Shown: positions 35,300 through 47,083 of the stretch, piece by piece
Layout: every line of letters starts with the position of its first letter
How positions within the stretch are numbered: the first letter of the stretch is position 1
Assembly (NCBI GenBank): GCA_963931865.1
Contig: OZ007512.1
Coordinates: forward strand, 12,842,756-12,906,755
Direction: 5' to 3'
Source: Axinella damicornis
Lineage: Eukaryota > Porifera > Demospongiae > Axinellida > Axinellidae
DNA: 64,000 nt
Notes under the pieces: generated by a model
Database searches by the model: none
What the model was told of the DNA's origin: nothing
What the model saw: only the letters and a program-made list of their open reading frames with translations
Translations under genes and position numbers: made by a program

Positions 35300-36220
35300 A
35301 TATCGCATAATTATTTTCAATTTCGCGGGAGATTCGAATCAATGCACTGAACTGCTAAGGTGAGAAAGCCAATTAGCATGCAGAGGCCTATACAGCCTCA
35401 TGGAACCCTGAAGCTCATTGCTGACTGTCTGCCAGCATCTTTGGCACACGAAGATCATCCAGACTACCACTGCTACCTGAACTGTATCTGAATCCACAGT
35501 CTGACTGTGATTTGCAAGACTTCAGTGTCAGGCTTGACTAAATGTAAACGACGTGGATATTGATCTGGTAGGAAGTAAGGTAGGGCGGGGTAATTCGGGC
35601 CACCGGATAATTCGGGCCACTTCAACATTGCAACAGGAAGGAATGTCCGTTTTAGTTACCGTTGACCGAATTACCCCATGGCCCGAATTACCCCGCCCTA
35701 CCTTACTTACTTAAGTATAGTAAATGGGCACACATGCACATTCAGAACTGGCTATTGGCTAATACCTACTTCCTGCCAGACCAATAACCACTAGCTCTAC
35801 TCCCTCTCTTGGTAAAAAGAAACACTTTGGTATATAGCTAGCTAGTTAGCGAAGTCACAGATGATAGTTGCATGACTTCCTCTTCCATCACCACCTGAAG
35901 ATAGTTCACCATACAGACAGGACAGGCACCGTAACTATCCGTATCTACACTGTCTGCATGCCCATTTGAGTTTCATATTGACCAGGCCGGCAGCAAGCAA
36001 CTGCATTATATGTAGCAACACAAGCATCCATAACAGTTTCTTCTACATCTTGACATGGCTATCATGTAGCCTCATTCCCAGGCCCGCGCGCCTCTTTCGG
36101 TTGCACGTACTGCAAGCGACGAAAAGCTGGGTGGGGGCCTGGGAACGAGGCTAGCTAGCTATCACGCAGAAAGTAGAATAGCTAGAAAGTAGAATTAAAG
36201 ATGTAGAAATGCTGTAGCCA
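35300..36220 (+). pseudogene. Remnant of a third BBOX-like locus, coding exon lost
   Basis: 5' flank and untranslated exon sequence (35325-35575) and the stretch just before the coding exon (35706-35750) match 11610-11935 next to BBOX-a. The sequence at 36184-36225 matches the bases directly after the BBOX-a stop codon. The whole coding exon between them is missing and replaced by about 410 bp of unrelated DNA (35760-36170) that ends in a CTCGTTCCCAG-type foldback. The half start codon with its donor is also lost (35540 region). Its head-to-head partner is CrAT2. Confidence 0.75.
35575..35706. mobile_element. 132-bp MITE with 28-bp perfect inverted ends
   Basis: Ends GTAAGGTAGGGCGGGGTAAT... 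match perfectly over 28 bp in inverted orientation. Lies in the 5' intron position of the BBOX remnant; the intact loci (11875, 51100) have the empty site. Confidence 0.8.
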
Positions 36221-36840
36221 GCCTTGTTTGGTTCCCAGGCTTCCTGGAGGCTTGGGAACGAGGTTAGAAATGCTGTAAGTGTCCATTACTCACATAACAC
36301 AGTGCTGCATGTGTATGATGTCATCAGCTAGGCCTACGTATATAATCTTTTTGCCGGGTTTAAATGCTAGCTTGTCAATTTTTGAACACACTTTTTCTTG
36401 TTCAACTCTTATTTCATTTTTGGACTAATAATTATTATCAACCTGTGCATGACTTTGAGTGTAAGGTACACATTAGGTACAAGGCGCCCAGCCTTTCTTC
36501 GATATCAATGACATGCCTAAACATCATAAGAGTGTACTACAATTTTTAGTAATCTCTAGTAAAATGTACCAGAAAGCCACCACCCCCTCTATATATACAG
36601 TCCAGGCCATGAGCAAGCTATTTTTGAGAGGTAGGTATAGGTATAGGTGCCTGGTATTTTGATCGTCACTTCACATCAACTGTATCTATCCTCTGTCGCT
36701 TGATAGAATGATTGGTGCAAAACATTATTCATGATTTGGCAAGCATTTTGAAAATGTGATGAAGTTTACACCAAGCATGTTTGTGATTCTAGCAGAATCT
36801 TCTATGCTGGTACTTGCACTTGACTACCCTTGAAGGGTTT

Positions 36841-37110
36841 ACCACAATGGTGGCTAACGAGGGCCTGGAGAAGGCAGAGCCTATGAACCCAGGTCCCCCG
36901 GGACCGACGGCTTTACATCCCCTCCGAAGGATGCGGTGTGAACTGTTTCAGGTGAAACACCTTCAAGAACACACCTACTCATTTTTTAGGGTAGAGCTGA
37001 GTCAACTCCTAGGAGAAAGAAAATCTCCTATGGCAATGGTGGGATTCGAACCTGCAACCTTTCGATTAGCAGTCGAATGCTTTAACCACTCGGCCACCAG
37101 CCACCCACTG
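36841..37110 (-). mobile_element. tRNA-derived SINE
   Basis: Contains a tRNA-like region (37031-37103) with A- and B-box like sequence joined to a non-tRNA body that recurs at 13350-13460 and 52565-52680 (shared GGCTTTACATCCCCTCCGAA). The tRNA part has poor stems, as expected of a SINE head rather than a working tRNA. Confidence 0.6.
37031..37103 (-). other. tRNA-like sequence, anticodon GCT (Ser-type), head of the SINE
   Basis: GGTTCGAATCC (B box), TGGCCGAGTGGTTAA (A box) and a five-pair anticodon stem around CTGCTAA are clear. The acceptor and T stems have several mismatches, and it is only about 73 nt long without the long variable arm of a true tRNA-Ser. Read as a SINE head or tRNA pseudogene. 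Confidence 0.6.
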
Positions 37111-37126
37111 GTAGCTAGGTCGTGGC

Positions 37127-37340
37127 TACAGTCAAACCTCCGAACAAAGGACACTTTGGGAACAATATAAATTGAAGTCTTTTGTCCTTTGTAGAGAGGT
37201 TGTCCTCTTCTCGGAGGTTCAAAACGTATTACAACCATAGGCAAACCAATTATTTGGGACCTTGAAAAACGTCCTTTGTAGAGAGGTTTATTATATTGTG
37301 TCCCTATCTCGGAAGGTCCACTATCGGAGGTTTGACTGTA
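37127..37340. mobile_element. MITE with TACAGTCAAACCTCCGA ends
   Basis: Inverted ends TACAGTCAAACCTCCGA/TCGGAGGTTTGACTGTA with internal TCCTTTGTAGAGAGGTT repeats. Lies beside the SINE. Confidence 0.7.
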
Positions 37341-37538
37341 TATACCTACTAGTACCTAGCCATGCAAATGATGAGTAATATTATAGCAAAACTAGCCTTG
37401 CTCCCAGGCCTTCCCCATTTTCTGTTCTTCGGTTTGCGTTGACAATAATCCCCATTCCCAGGCCCCACCCCCCACCTGGAAATGGTATGATCAAACATTA
37501 GTGACTCAGCTTAAGATGAATGCTCATGTTATCGTACT

Positions 37539-37595
37539 AGCATCCTTGATCTGTTGGACACATATATAGCATCTGTCCAACAGATCAAGGATGCT
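37539..37595. repeat. Inverted repeat with 22-bp arms
   Basis: AGCATCCTTGATCTGTTGGA arms around a 13-bp loop, in the spacer right of CrAT3's 3' end. Confidence 0.85.
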
Positions 37596-38639
37596 ATTAT
37601 TGCATTAGATAATTCAAACTAGATCATGAAAGGTTGGCGCTTTAGGAGAGGTTGTCACATGAGCAATCAACCAATCAGACTGTCAAATGCAGTCACATGA
37701 CAGCACGTGCATTATACTCCGTGCACAAGATGACAGACGTTAAGGTGAGCTAGTAGCTAGTACACGTACCTGTAGAGAAATAAAAGAATTGTCAATTAAA
37801 ATTGTAACAATAAATCCATTATCAATAATTCTGCATCCAACCAAATTAAATATAGATACACATGTACCATTAAGGTTCAACTAGTCTCGTTCCCATGCCG
37901 TGTGGCCTGCATGGAACGAGGCTAAGGCTCAACTTGTCAAATCCACAGCTACGTGAGTGTCTTGGCAGCCGCCATAACATTGTGCATCTCCGTCAAGCTC
38001 TCCATTAGAGCCTGGCCGTACTGCTGGCTGTCTGTGTCGTGGTAATGGCGAAATGAGGCAATGGCAAAGATCACTTGCTTCTCCTGTAGGTTGTAGCACA
38101 CACCATAGCCATCCTCTACATCTGCAAAGTGGCATGCAATGATGTCGTGATGTGGACTGGATACCTGCGTGAGGGAGGAGACAGATCCATTACAGCTAAC
38201 CCAGGAGTGGTTGACCTCTTTGAACCTGGGAGTCTAGCAGGACACTGTCCGTAGTGGAACTATCCACACTCCAGATGACACACTACAAAGCCAGCACCAT
38301 CTTGATCACATCTTCGATCATGGCTGCATCCACATTCTCCAGTACCGTCCGTAGTCGCTTGTTATTAGACACATGTGCTTATATTTCCACAGGAAGGAGA
38401 TATGTGCAGGGATGTGCCTGCCTATAAGCAAGATGCATTTAATTTTGAATGACATTCCTCAAATAGGGGGTGCACTTCATTTCGAATTATAGCTTTTTTC
38501 CACTCCGAAAGTGGTAGAGTTTAGGAAGACTTCAGCACTTAATAAGAGTAGCTGAGAGAGTCGAACCTGTGCCTAACAGCGAATATGTGCCTATAAGTGA
38601 GGTGCACTTAATAACACGTGCCTGCGGTATATTGGGCGG

Positions 38640-38893
38640 CACAATTGTCTAACTCTTTGCAGGCTGTATGCGGAGCATGATCTGGGACACAGAAATAACC
38701 TTGTTGTGGTCAGCTTAGAGAAGAAGAATTCAAATACACTGAACACTGAATCTGATGCTGAAGATCTCTTCCACCAACTTGTTGGTCGTGATGTCCGTGT
38801 TAAAGATTCTTTAGTAAATTTGTACCAGAAAGCCACCATCCAGAGAGGAAAAACCCTATCTCCACCATCATCACCAAAGAGAAGTGATGAATG
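38640..38893 (+). pseudogene. Exon-like fragment of an unrecognised gene inside a CrAT3 intron
   Basis: After a TTTGCAG acceptor at about 38664 an open frame runs to a TGA at 38892 (NNLVVVSLEKKNSNTLN..., AEDLFHQLVGRDVRVKD, ending SPPSSPKRSDE). It looks like a last exon. The matching intron of CrAT2 lacks it, so it was brought in by insertion or capture. Family not recognised. Confidence 0.4.
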
Positions 38894-39289
38894 AGGGAAA
38901 AATAGCAGCTGTCTATAGGGAGTTGGATTGATTTTCTCTCTGTATACCAGTGTACAGATTTTTGAATGGTCAATCCTTCTGCCCAATCTTTTGCACCATA
39001 CAGTAGAGTTAATGCGTATTATTTCCCTTCCACTTTACATCAATGGAACTCCCTACTGAGGTTACCTTGATAACTAATAGTACCGATTTCAAACATTGTG
39101 TGCATTTTGTTTTTAATTACGGCTCACTTCCTTATTAGGTCATTGAGATAGATGCCATTTGACTCATGAGAAGGGGGCCTTGTGACAGGGAAACCCCCTA
39201 GACCTCTACTACTGAAGCTGATATATGTCCGTGGCCGGGGGCTGCAAGGTGCATGGCCTCCCGCTAACACACTTCACATGCATGGGCCT

Positions 39290-39290
<1 letters not shown>

Positions 39291-39324
<34 letters not shown>
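39291..39324. repeat. Poly-C run of 34
   Basis: In the CrAT3 intron between exons 13 and 14, at the edge of the CrAT3-specific insertion. Confidence 0.95.
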
Positions 39325-39325
<1 letters not shown>

Positions 39326-40606
39326 AGCTTGTGGATGCAATCAGAGTATCCACGAGGACCGAGAGCAAGACCTGAGGATGCCGATCTGTCTCGGGTAGTG
39401 GTATGTACACTCGAACGAAACTAAAAATCGCATCTCTACCCCATTAGATAGCTCTCTGAGCACAGTACTAAAATAGAACAGCACTGATACCTGGCTTGTC
39501 ATGAGGTTGTAGTGCTGGATTCTTGAGTACGTCTCGTCTTTGAATATGCCAGGTGTCTCCATCCCCAATTCTGTAGCTAGGATATTCAGCGTCCTCAGAT
39601 GCCTGTCCATTGCTTGCCCTGAGATTGCCTTGTGGATGGGGGTAAAGACCAGTTAGAGTAGCTACTAAGATTGCTGTAATAAAGTAGGTCTTGTATCAAA
39701 GCATTTGCAAAGCAACTTATGGTGTAGCAATAAGTAAATTATGCAGGTGTGAAAAATCGAGTGAGAATGGGATAGCTGTTTACATATACTGCTCCATGAG
39801 CCTGCCTCAGCCTGATCAATGCTTCACACATACTGATGATGCCACTCCATATGTGCGCTCACTGGGGGTGAACCGGCTTCAAGACTAATCTCAATAAACT
39901 ATTCCAGCTCATAGGCACTGGAACTGGTCAGATGGATGATCAACTGCTTTGCAGCCTCTGTATGCACACACAATGCCTCCACTATACTCTGCCTGACCAA
40001 TTGAAGCTCAAATGCTTCCGCTGCCCCTGAAACTCGGTTTTAAATGTCTCCATCAGTGGAGTACGAGTGTATGTTTAATGTCATAATTTTCTATATACTG
40101 ATTGCCCCGGCACATTCTGATGTCATGTGACAGTCATGTGCAACTGCTCCATGCATGGGGGAGGTATCCACTTCCGGGTGGGTACAATCGGTGGACTGGA
40201 ATGAATCATGGACCGGACTGGACTGGAATCCTAAAATTAGTTATGACATTGTGTGAGTGGTGAGCAGGACATAATTGCTGATGTATGCGTGCCAGTACTA
40301 TCACACTTACGTCATTGACACGGACAGTGTGGGCTTTTATTGCCTGTACAAGGGAGTTAGCCTTTTCTTCAACCTGAGAAAGTGATCGTATGCATACGAG
40401 TATCACACAAGGAGAATCACCTGAAGATTCCATTTGAGAACTAAGCCTCACTGTCACCCTGCACTGACTATAACGAGCCTCAAGAATGCCAAGATGGGTC
40501 ATGAATATCATTAACAACACTGAGGCCACTACTTCACACATTGGAAGCCTATGCATCCTGAACAACAGCTGCAAGTGTTCCATACAATGACAGGTGGCTG
40601 GGTTCA

Positions 40607-40672
40607 AAGGTTATGGGTTCAAAGGTTATGGGTTCAAAGGTTATGGGTTCAAAGGTTATGGGTTCAAATGTT
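40607..40672. repeat. Minisatellite, 15-bp unit, CrAT3 copy
   Basis: About four units of GGTTCAAAGGTTATG. Confidence 0.9.
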
Positions 40673-41127
40673 ATACTTGACACTATTGGACTGTACCTGT
40701 ATCCAGAGCAATTGATACTATATACGGTACTTCACTTTCGCCATTACAATGACTGAGCATTCAGTTGAAACATCGGCAAACTCATCTAAGTTGGTACCAG
40801 AGAACCTTCTATTCATTTATGCAGGACCCAACTGAGAATCCACCGGTACCACTTCGAAGATACTTCATTTCCATGCTGTTTGCCTTGCCATTAATTTTAG
40901 GTTTAGCAAGTTCCAATGAATATACCTCACTTTTTAGTAACTAAAACAACACTAAATTAACTCACTGAAGCATTGCTGTCACTCATTGCCTTCACAAATG
41001 CCAGTGACGCGCTGGTGGTGGATCGGATGATCTCTATTCTTCCTAGCTTGTACCACCCGGGTCTTGCAGCCTCGTAAGTGAAAGTCAGGTTCTTGTATAA
41101 CCTACAAGAGAAGTATCGGTCATTATT

Positions 41128-41188
41128 AGGGCACCCTGCATTAGGGCACCCTGCATTAGGGCACCCTGCATTAGGGCACCCTGCAGAG
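41128..41188. repeat. Minisatellite, 15-bp unit, CrAT3 copy
   Basis: Four units of AGGGCACCCTGCATT beside the CrAT3 exon 11 acceptor. Confidence 0.9.
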
Positions 41189-42084
41189 GTCGAAATTAGG
41201 ATTACATGTTGTTCAGCTCTTATTTTGATATCAATGTTGTTGGACTAATAGTTCTTATCCGACGATCAACCTGTGTATCGATCACTTGCATGACTGTTTC
41301 AGTGTAAGGTACACATTAGGTACAAGGTGCCTTGTTCGATACCAATGAGATGCCTATAAACAAACTGTAAGAGTGTACATGTAACTACTACAGCACTAGC
41401 TGTTTTCTGTTCTTTGGTTTGCGTTGACAATAATCCGTTCCCAGCCCCCCCCCCCCCCCCCCCCAAGAGAAGTATTGGTCATTATTAGGACACCCTGCAG
41501 AGGTCGAAATAAGGACTACATGTTGAGCGGTCAAATGTCCTAGCACTTTAGATTTTGATTGGACATTTACAAAATATGCTAGCTAGGTCAAGCCAGTCAC
41601 CAAAAATAAATAAAACAGCATTGAAAGTGTGTTCTCCAAGCTACACTCAAATCCATGTTGGTTGTGTATATATGAATTTGGTTGACTAGAACTCGTGCAT
41701 AAAGAAAGAGAGAAAAAAGAGATTGGCTGATTCGAACCAGGTACATGTACAGTCATTTGGGTCATGCACTTAAGTGATTGTATTCACGCATGTTGACTGG
41801 TCACACCTGCCGAACAAGTGCATTTGTGTGGCAGTCATTTTAGTTTAATGTACGGTGACCGATGTCCACATGTTATTTTGACCTTTGCCTTGGCAACAAG
41901 CCTGTCACCCTGTGTGGTATACATACTTGTAGTAAGCCAATTGGATAGCATGTTGGATGAAACCGTCAGGTGACATTTGGAAACACTTGATCTGGTTCTT
42001 TCCAAAGTCTGAGAAGGCGAATACCTCAAGATGAGCATCACGTATCAAACTGGGTTGGCCGGGGGAGTGTTGGAGTGTGAATGT

Positions 42085-42128
42085 GTGTATGATTGTGTGT
42101 GTGTGTGTGTGTGTGTATGTGTGTGTGT

Positions 42129-42204
<76 letters not shown>

Positions 42205-42226
42205 GCGTGTGCGTGTGCGTGTGCGG
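42085..42226. repeat. (TG)n microsatellite, CrAT3
   Basis: Longest of the four matching arrays. Confidence 0.95.
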
Positions 42227-42295
42227 GCTGTACTGTAAGATACAATCATACTTTGGTGCATGGCACACTTCAAATGTATACATCTTTGTGTGTGT

Positions 42296-42309
<14 letters not shown>

Positions 42310-42345
<36 letters not shown>
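42310..42345. repeat. Poly-G run of about 36
   Basis: After (TG)n in a CrAT3 intron. Confidence 0.95.
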
Positions 42346-42346
<1 letters not shown>

Positions 42347-42712
42347 GTAGCATGCTGCAGACTGGAAGTTGCATTTCACACACAGGTCAGTAATCTGATG
42401 GACGGCTATCCCGATCTACTTTTGCTTCAGATGAACTGGAGCTTTCTGAACTCGGCTCTTGCTCACCTGTTTGCCCTTAGCTTATAAGGACTTGTTTTGG
42501 CCCTGACTCTCTTGAAATTGGTCAATGTGTGCAAACACCCACTCCCTGTACAATGAGTGGTACTTTATGCTATCAATGTCTCTTTGGTATAATAACGAAT
42601 GTTGAACAAAGTCTCCAGTTTACAGCTCTTGTGGAAGCAACACAGGGTGGTACATGATCGCCGAGCAAGGCCAGCATTTGACACTGTTGATGCTGTAGCT
42701 GGGTCTCACATA

Positions 42713-43536
42713 CTCAGGTCGCCTAAGGCGTGTCCTCAATCAATTTCGCGTAAGCGGATAGATTACGGAATTACATTATTGATCCGCGGACTATACCTCG
42801 CGGCACAGTTGTGTTGTATGGAGCGCTGTGTGGCTCCTGTTTCTGCGATCCAACGTATCAGTCTTCTGTTAGTCGTTTGTTTTTGACTATGATGAATGGC
42901 GTTTGAGTGTAGGAAAGAGTAGTCTTCGTCCGCGCTTGGTGTGGGCACTAGGGCTGTGAAAACTGCCAAGTGAATACGAGCGTCACGATAGTGTGAAGCT
43001 TTAATGGCTTTTGCGGGTACGAAAACCTACCCATCTCGGAACTTTTGGTTGCTCTCTGCGTTCATTTATGAATGCTTGAGGTGATGCAGGGTGGAAACAC
43101 TGTCCAGGATCAACTTGGAGTGCGAAGTAAGTTGATGAATATTTAATTAGTACAGTTCAGGCTAGTAAATTCATACAAATCCGTTCGTATTTCTCGAGGG
43201 CTTATCTCTGTGCAGCGTTTCCAGTTGATTCATGCTTCTTCGTGTTGTGCTGATTCCATTGGTGTCCGTTTTCTTGGCATTTGTACACGATTTCGTACCC
43301 GCAAAAGCGAAAATAAAGTTAAGGCAATTAAACTTTGACCCCACCCAATTATGTACATGTAAGCATGTTACCATGGTAACGCTTGTTAATAATAATCTAC
43401 AATCTATTTCCTACTTTGTTAGTAGGTGATTGTTGAGTTAGACCATGCACTTTGTCTTCAGCAGCAGCTTTTCTGAGTCCATATTGCCTCCTTTTTTGCT
43501 ATCAGAGCACTTGTGAACTGCCTTAAGTGACCTGAG
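42713..43536. mobile_element. TA-flanked DNA transposon, ~824 bp, in a CrAT3 intron
   Basis: Terminal inverted repeats CTCAGGTCGCCTAAGGC and, reversed, CTCAGGTCACTTAAGGC, flanked by TA on both sides. CrAT1 shows the empty site (CACATAGCAAG near 3721). No transposase frame is present, so non-autonomous; the TA duplication suggests a Tc1/mariner-like mobiliser. Confidence 0.8.
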
Positions 43537-43942
43537 TAGCAAGACTCGCACAGAAAGGAGAGTCTGGTTAACTGCATGCCCACATATGTATAAGACATGT
43601 TCAGATACCCACACCAACTGGCTGTGCGCATAGGGGGGAGCCTGGGAACGAGGCTATTGCACATGCACATACCTGTCCATGTTTTGCTTGGCAGCCTCAA
43701 TGTCCCTGGCACTCTCACTGGAGATATTCCACTGCAGTTGCTCTGCCGGAGACAGAACTGAACCATCCACGTTGGAGGGCTCTCCCAGGATATCGTACTG
43801 CAGCCTGTGCATGGGGGGAGAGGTATCCAGCTAGAATGTTTGAGCTATGTGAAAGAGAAGGGAAGAGAAGGGACTACCACAGCAAGGGGCCGGTAGATGG
43901 AACCCCTAGTGAATGGTAGCACACTGAGTGATTGTCATTTGT

Positions 43943-43944
<2 letters not shown>

Positions 43945-43997
<53 letters not shown>
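43945..43997. repeat. (AC)n microsatellite, CrAT3
   Basis: Between exons 8 and 9. Confidence 0.95.
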
Positions 43998-43998
<1 letters not shown>

Positions 43999-44596
43999 TG
44001 ACCTGGTTGGACAATATCTCACTTTGAAATGATGTCCAGGCAGAAGTTTTGGGCTGCAATAAAGACAGTCCCATCTGCAGGTACATGCTCCAGATTGATC
44101 CCACACTGCCCATCTTCTCCCGCCAATATCTGTGTGGGAGGGTATGCACGCTTCTATGCCCATTTATTCTGACTGAAAATTAACTGCTGTAATTTTAGCA
44201 ACTGCAAACCAGGAGCGCATGAGCTGCCAAAGACAGCGAAGGAACGTCAAACTAGTATAGACATGTTGTAATCCCTCACGCCCAAGTTTCAAAGGAAATG
44301 AAGGTAGAATTAAATATGCACATTGCTTTCATTAAGGCATCACTTGCTAGCTGTGTATCTGTATAAAGTATAGATACTATTCACGAGGACAGCTCAAGAT
44401 TTCTAACCTTGGAGATCGGATAAGGCAATGATTGGGATAAAGATATTCTAAAGTACTGTGTTCTATAGTTGAACTCGAGTGGCCAGCTGGACACCCACAA
44501 GATTCCTAAGTGCGATCGATATTGCTAAGCGTGACCGACACTATCGTAAGAATAACGTCCTTTATTCAAATTGTGTGTGTAGTCAGACTGGTGTAC

Positions 44597-45007
44597 TGTA
44601 GAGTACGTATCAAGCGCCCACCCCCCCTCTTCACGCGAAAGTTACTGCACAGGGTCCAAAAGTTACTGCACAGGGTCCAAAAGTAGTGTAGTAAGGGCCC
44701 ACCCATCACAAAAGTTTTGAGCAGCATTTCTTAACCTGTGGGCGAGGTTGTGCATTCAAAAAGGCCGATTTACAGAACTATTGCGTGCTTTCTCTGTCGA
44801 GCATTTCAACGTGCGATCAATTTCCTTGCGTGAAAAATGGACTTATATATTCATAGCCGGTCATTGATATTCACAGCTTACCACAGTGCTGATGGGTGGG
44901 CGGATGTTACATGCGTAAGTAGTCTGAGTACGTATCTAGCGCCCACCCCCCTGTTCAGCGGCGGTCTAATGTCCCCAAACCCTGGGCGCCTCAATACGTA
45001 CTCTACA
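44597..45007. mobile_element. Same MITE, CrAT3 copy
   Basis: Copy of 4773-5161; it carries an internal 21-bp direct duplication (TTACTGCACAGGGTCCAAAAG region, 44640-44682). Confidence 0.65.
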
Positions 45008-45520
45008 TTATATGCAGGGGTCCAGGGATACAACAACAATGCAGAACTCTAACCTGTACAACAGAATCGAACCATCTGTTAGCGCTGTTAAACTTGCTCC
45101 CGTTGCCATGCATACAGCGGTTGAGCACCACGGTGGAGCGTGGGTCGGAGTAGGGGGGAGGTTGAGGTGGAGGGGAGACCCCGGTCCAGGCAGAGGACAA
45201 ACTGGGCATGCTCTATCACGTCCAGGTTGGATTTGTTGAGAGGGTCTGTGTGTTTGAGGGAGTTGTACATGCAGGGCCAGTGTTAACATCAGACGCTCTG
45301 ATTTAAAATACAGAGAACTCCATGCATGCACTGACTATATATAGGCCTCAGCTGAATTCCAACTGATTCTCTCTCTCTTAATGATTCAGATTTCTGTTTC
45401 TCTCTTAGGATCACTAACTTTCAAGCAGGGATAGGTATGGTGCGCGATTTTAAAGTTAGTGCTGAGATTCGGAAACCTTTCCGTCACTGGTTCTACTGCA
45501 CTTACCTTTCCCCGCTGTAG

Positions 45521-45707
45521 ATCTTCAAGCTGGACCTACTCTATGAGGTCCCTGGAGGTGGTCTAGCTGTGGCCCCTGGTTGCCATGTTGTGGAGGAGCT
45601 CTACCGCATTCTAAGGGCAACACCCAATCCAGCCAATCACCCTGTGGGTATCCTCACCGCAGAACGGAGAGACACCTGGCACCACGCCAGGGAGAGGCTC
45701 ATGAAGG
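45521..45707 (+). pseudogene. CrAT3 exon 6 in inverted orientation
   Basis: This 187-nt exon (LYEVPGGGLAVAPGCHVVEE...) is on the plus strand, whereas all other CrAT3 exons are on the minus strand. Its acceptor (GCTGTAG) and donor (GTATGT) are intact but face the wrong way. It lies inside an inverted segment of about 45491-46057 whose ends can be seen by comparison with CrAT1 (5660-6245). Confidence 0.85.
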
Positions 45708-46448
45708 GTATGTCCCTGTAATTAGTGTAATGTGAATCATGAATGATCATGATAGCAAACTACGGTACGCGTCTTTAAAATTGATGCTGAGATTCGGAAC
45801 TCTTTTACCAAGTGTGTTTGTAGCAAGCCAGAAGGCTCTTCTTGCAAAAACTGGAGATCCGGAAGTTTTCTTCCGAAGATGCAGAAGACTTCTTTTGAAG
45901 ATGCAGAAGGCTTCTTTCAAAGAGCGCTGGCCTAAGCTAATTTTTACGTACCTATGTATGTATCCGAATAACGGTGCGACGTTGCTTAAGGAACTTCCAG
46001 AGATTCGTCTAGTAGCTGCGTTTAGATCTTCCGGGGATGCGTTTGCAATGGAAACCCGGACCTGTCCATAGTGGTCACCCATGGGACCACTATACTTTCG
46101 GCCACTATAGACAGGTGGCTGCACTGCTTTATGCAGGTCATTTTGTACACGATTAGTGAACTGGGACCAGCAGTAGTGGCCACAATAGACAGGTGGCTGC
46201 TGACTACTATAGATAGGTTCCACTGTAGTACTGCACCATGCAGTGAAATAAAAGATTCCTTGTGTTTGTAAGGAAAATGTGACATTGCCTCCGAATGAGC
46301 AAACCTCCTACAGATTTCCTGGAGAAACACAGCTCATTCAGGTGCTTCTGCGATGTTTCATTTCATGTTGTGAGTAGCACTTTAGCTTCCAAGTTGATTT
46401 ACTTAGGTGCATTTCCAGGAAACATCAAGCTGTGAATTAGTCATCTTA

Positions 46449-47083
46449 GTGACTACCAAAGGTGACCACCATAAATTCATGGCGGCTGGAGGCAATCTCA
46501 AGAAAGCCAAGGTTGAGCTTGACCAGGTAATTCAACTACACTGTAATTCAGGATAGTGTTAGAACACTTCCTCCTTATGCCTCTAAACCAGGTGTGCCCC
46601 CCCAAGCTTGCACATTAGTTTGGGGATTTTCACCGGCTGTTTGCACTCCTCGAGCAGGAGTGCCATGATTTGGACCTCCTGTAGGCGCAAAGCAAAGATG
46701 TGCAGCTACAGGAGGGCACTCCATTTCAGAAGTTCTACATTGTTCAGAGACGAATCCGTTCCTTACAGGAACAAGTTTAAACCCACCATCAGCAAGCCAT
46801 GGCACTCGAGCAAGTGGCCAGCCTCTTTGCCCTCACGGTTGAGCAGCCTGCACAGAATCCCCAGCTAAAATCAGTGCGCCAAGAGGTGATTTACCTCAGG
46901 GGAAGAATCACCTAACAACTGGTAATGGAACAGCTACATATACTAGTTAATGTACAACAAGTTCCGTGCACTACAGCACACAGGATTTATTGCACGAGGG
47001 ACAGGTTGAGAGGCCAACCAGCATCGGCAATTTCACCTTTACACAAAATATAATACACCAGTCCTGCGGTCTACAATACATAT
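46449..47083 (+). other. CrAT3-specific insertion with protein-like pieces
   Basis: Absent at the matching point of CrAT1 (near 6802). Contains MAAGGNLKKAKVELDQ before a GTAATT and, further on, FQKFYIVQRRIRSLQEQ followed by a stop and QPAQNPQLKSVRQEVIYLRG. No clear terminal repeats. Looks like a gene or retroelement fragment; not identified. Confidence 0.35.

Noticed and set aside
37031..37103. Functional tRNA-Ser gene
   Set aside because: Acceptor and T stems have several mismatches and the long variable arm is missing; it is joined to a SINE body.
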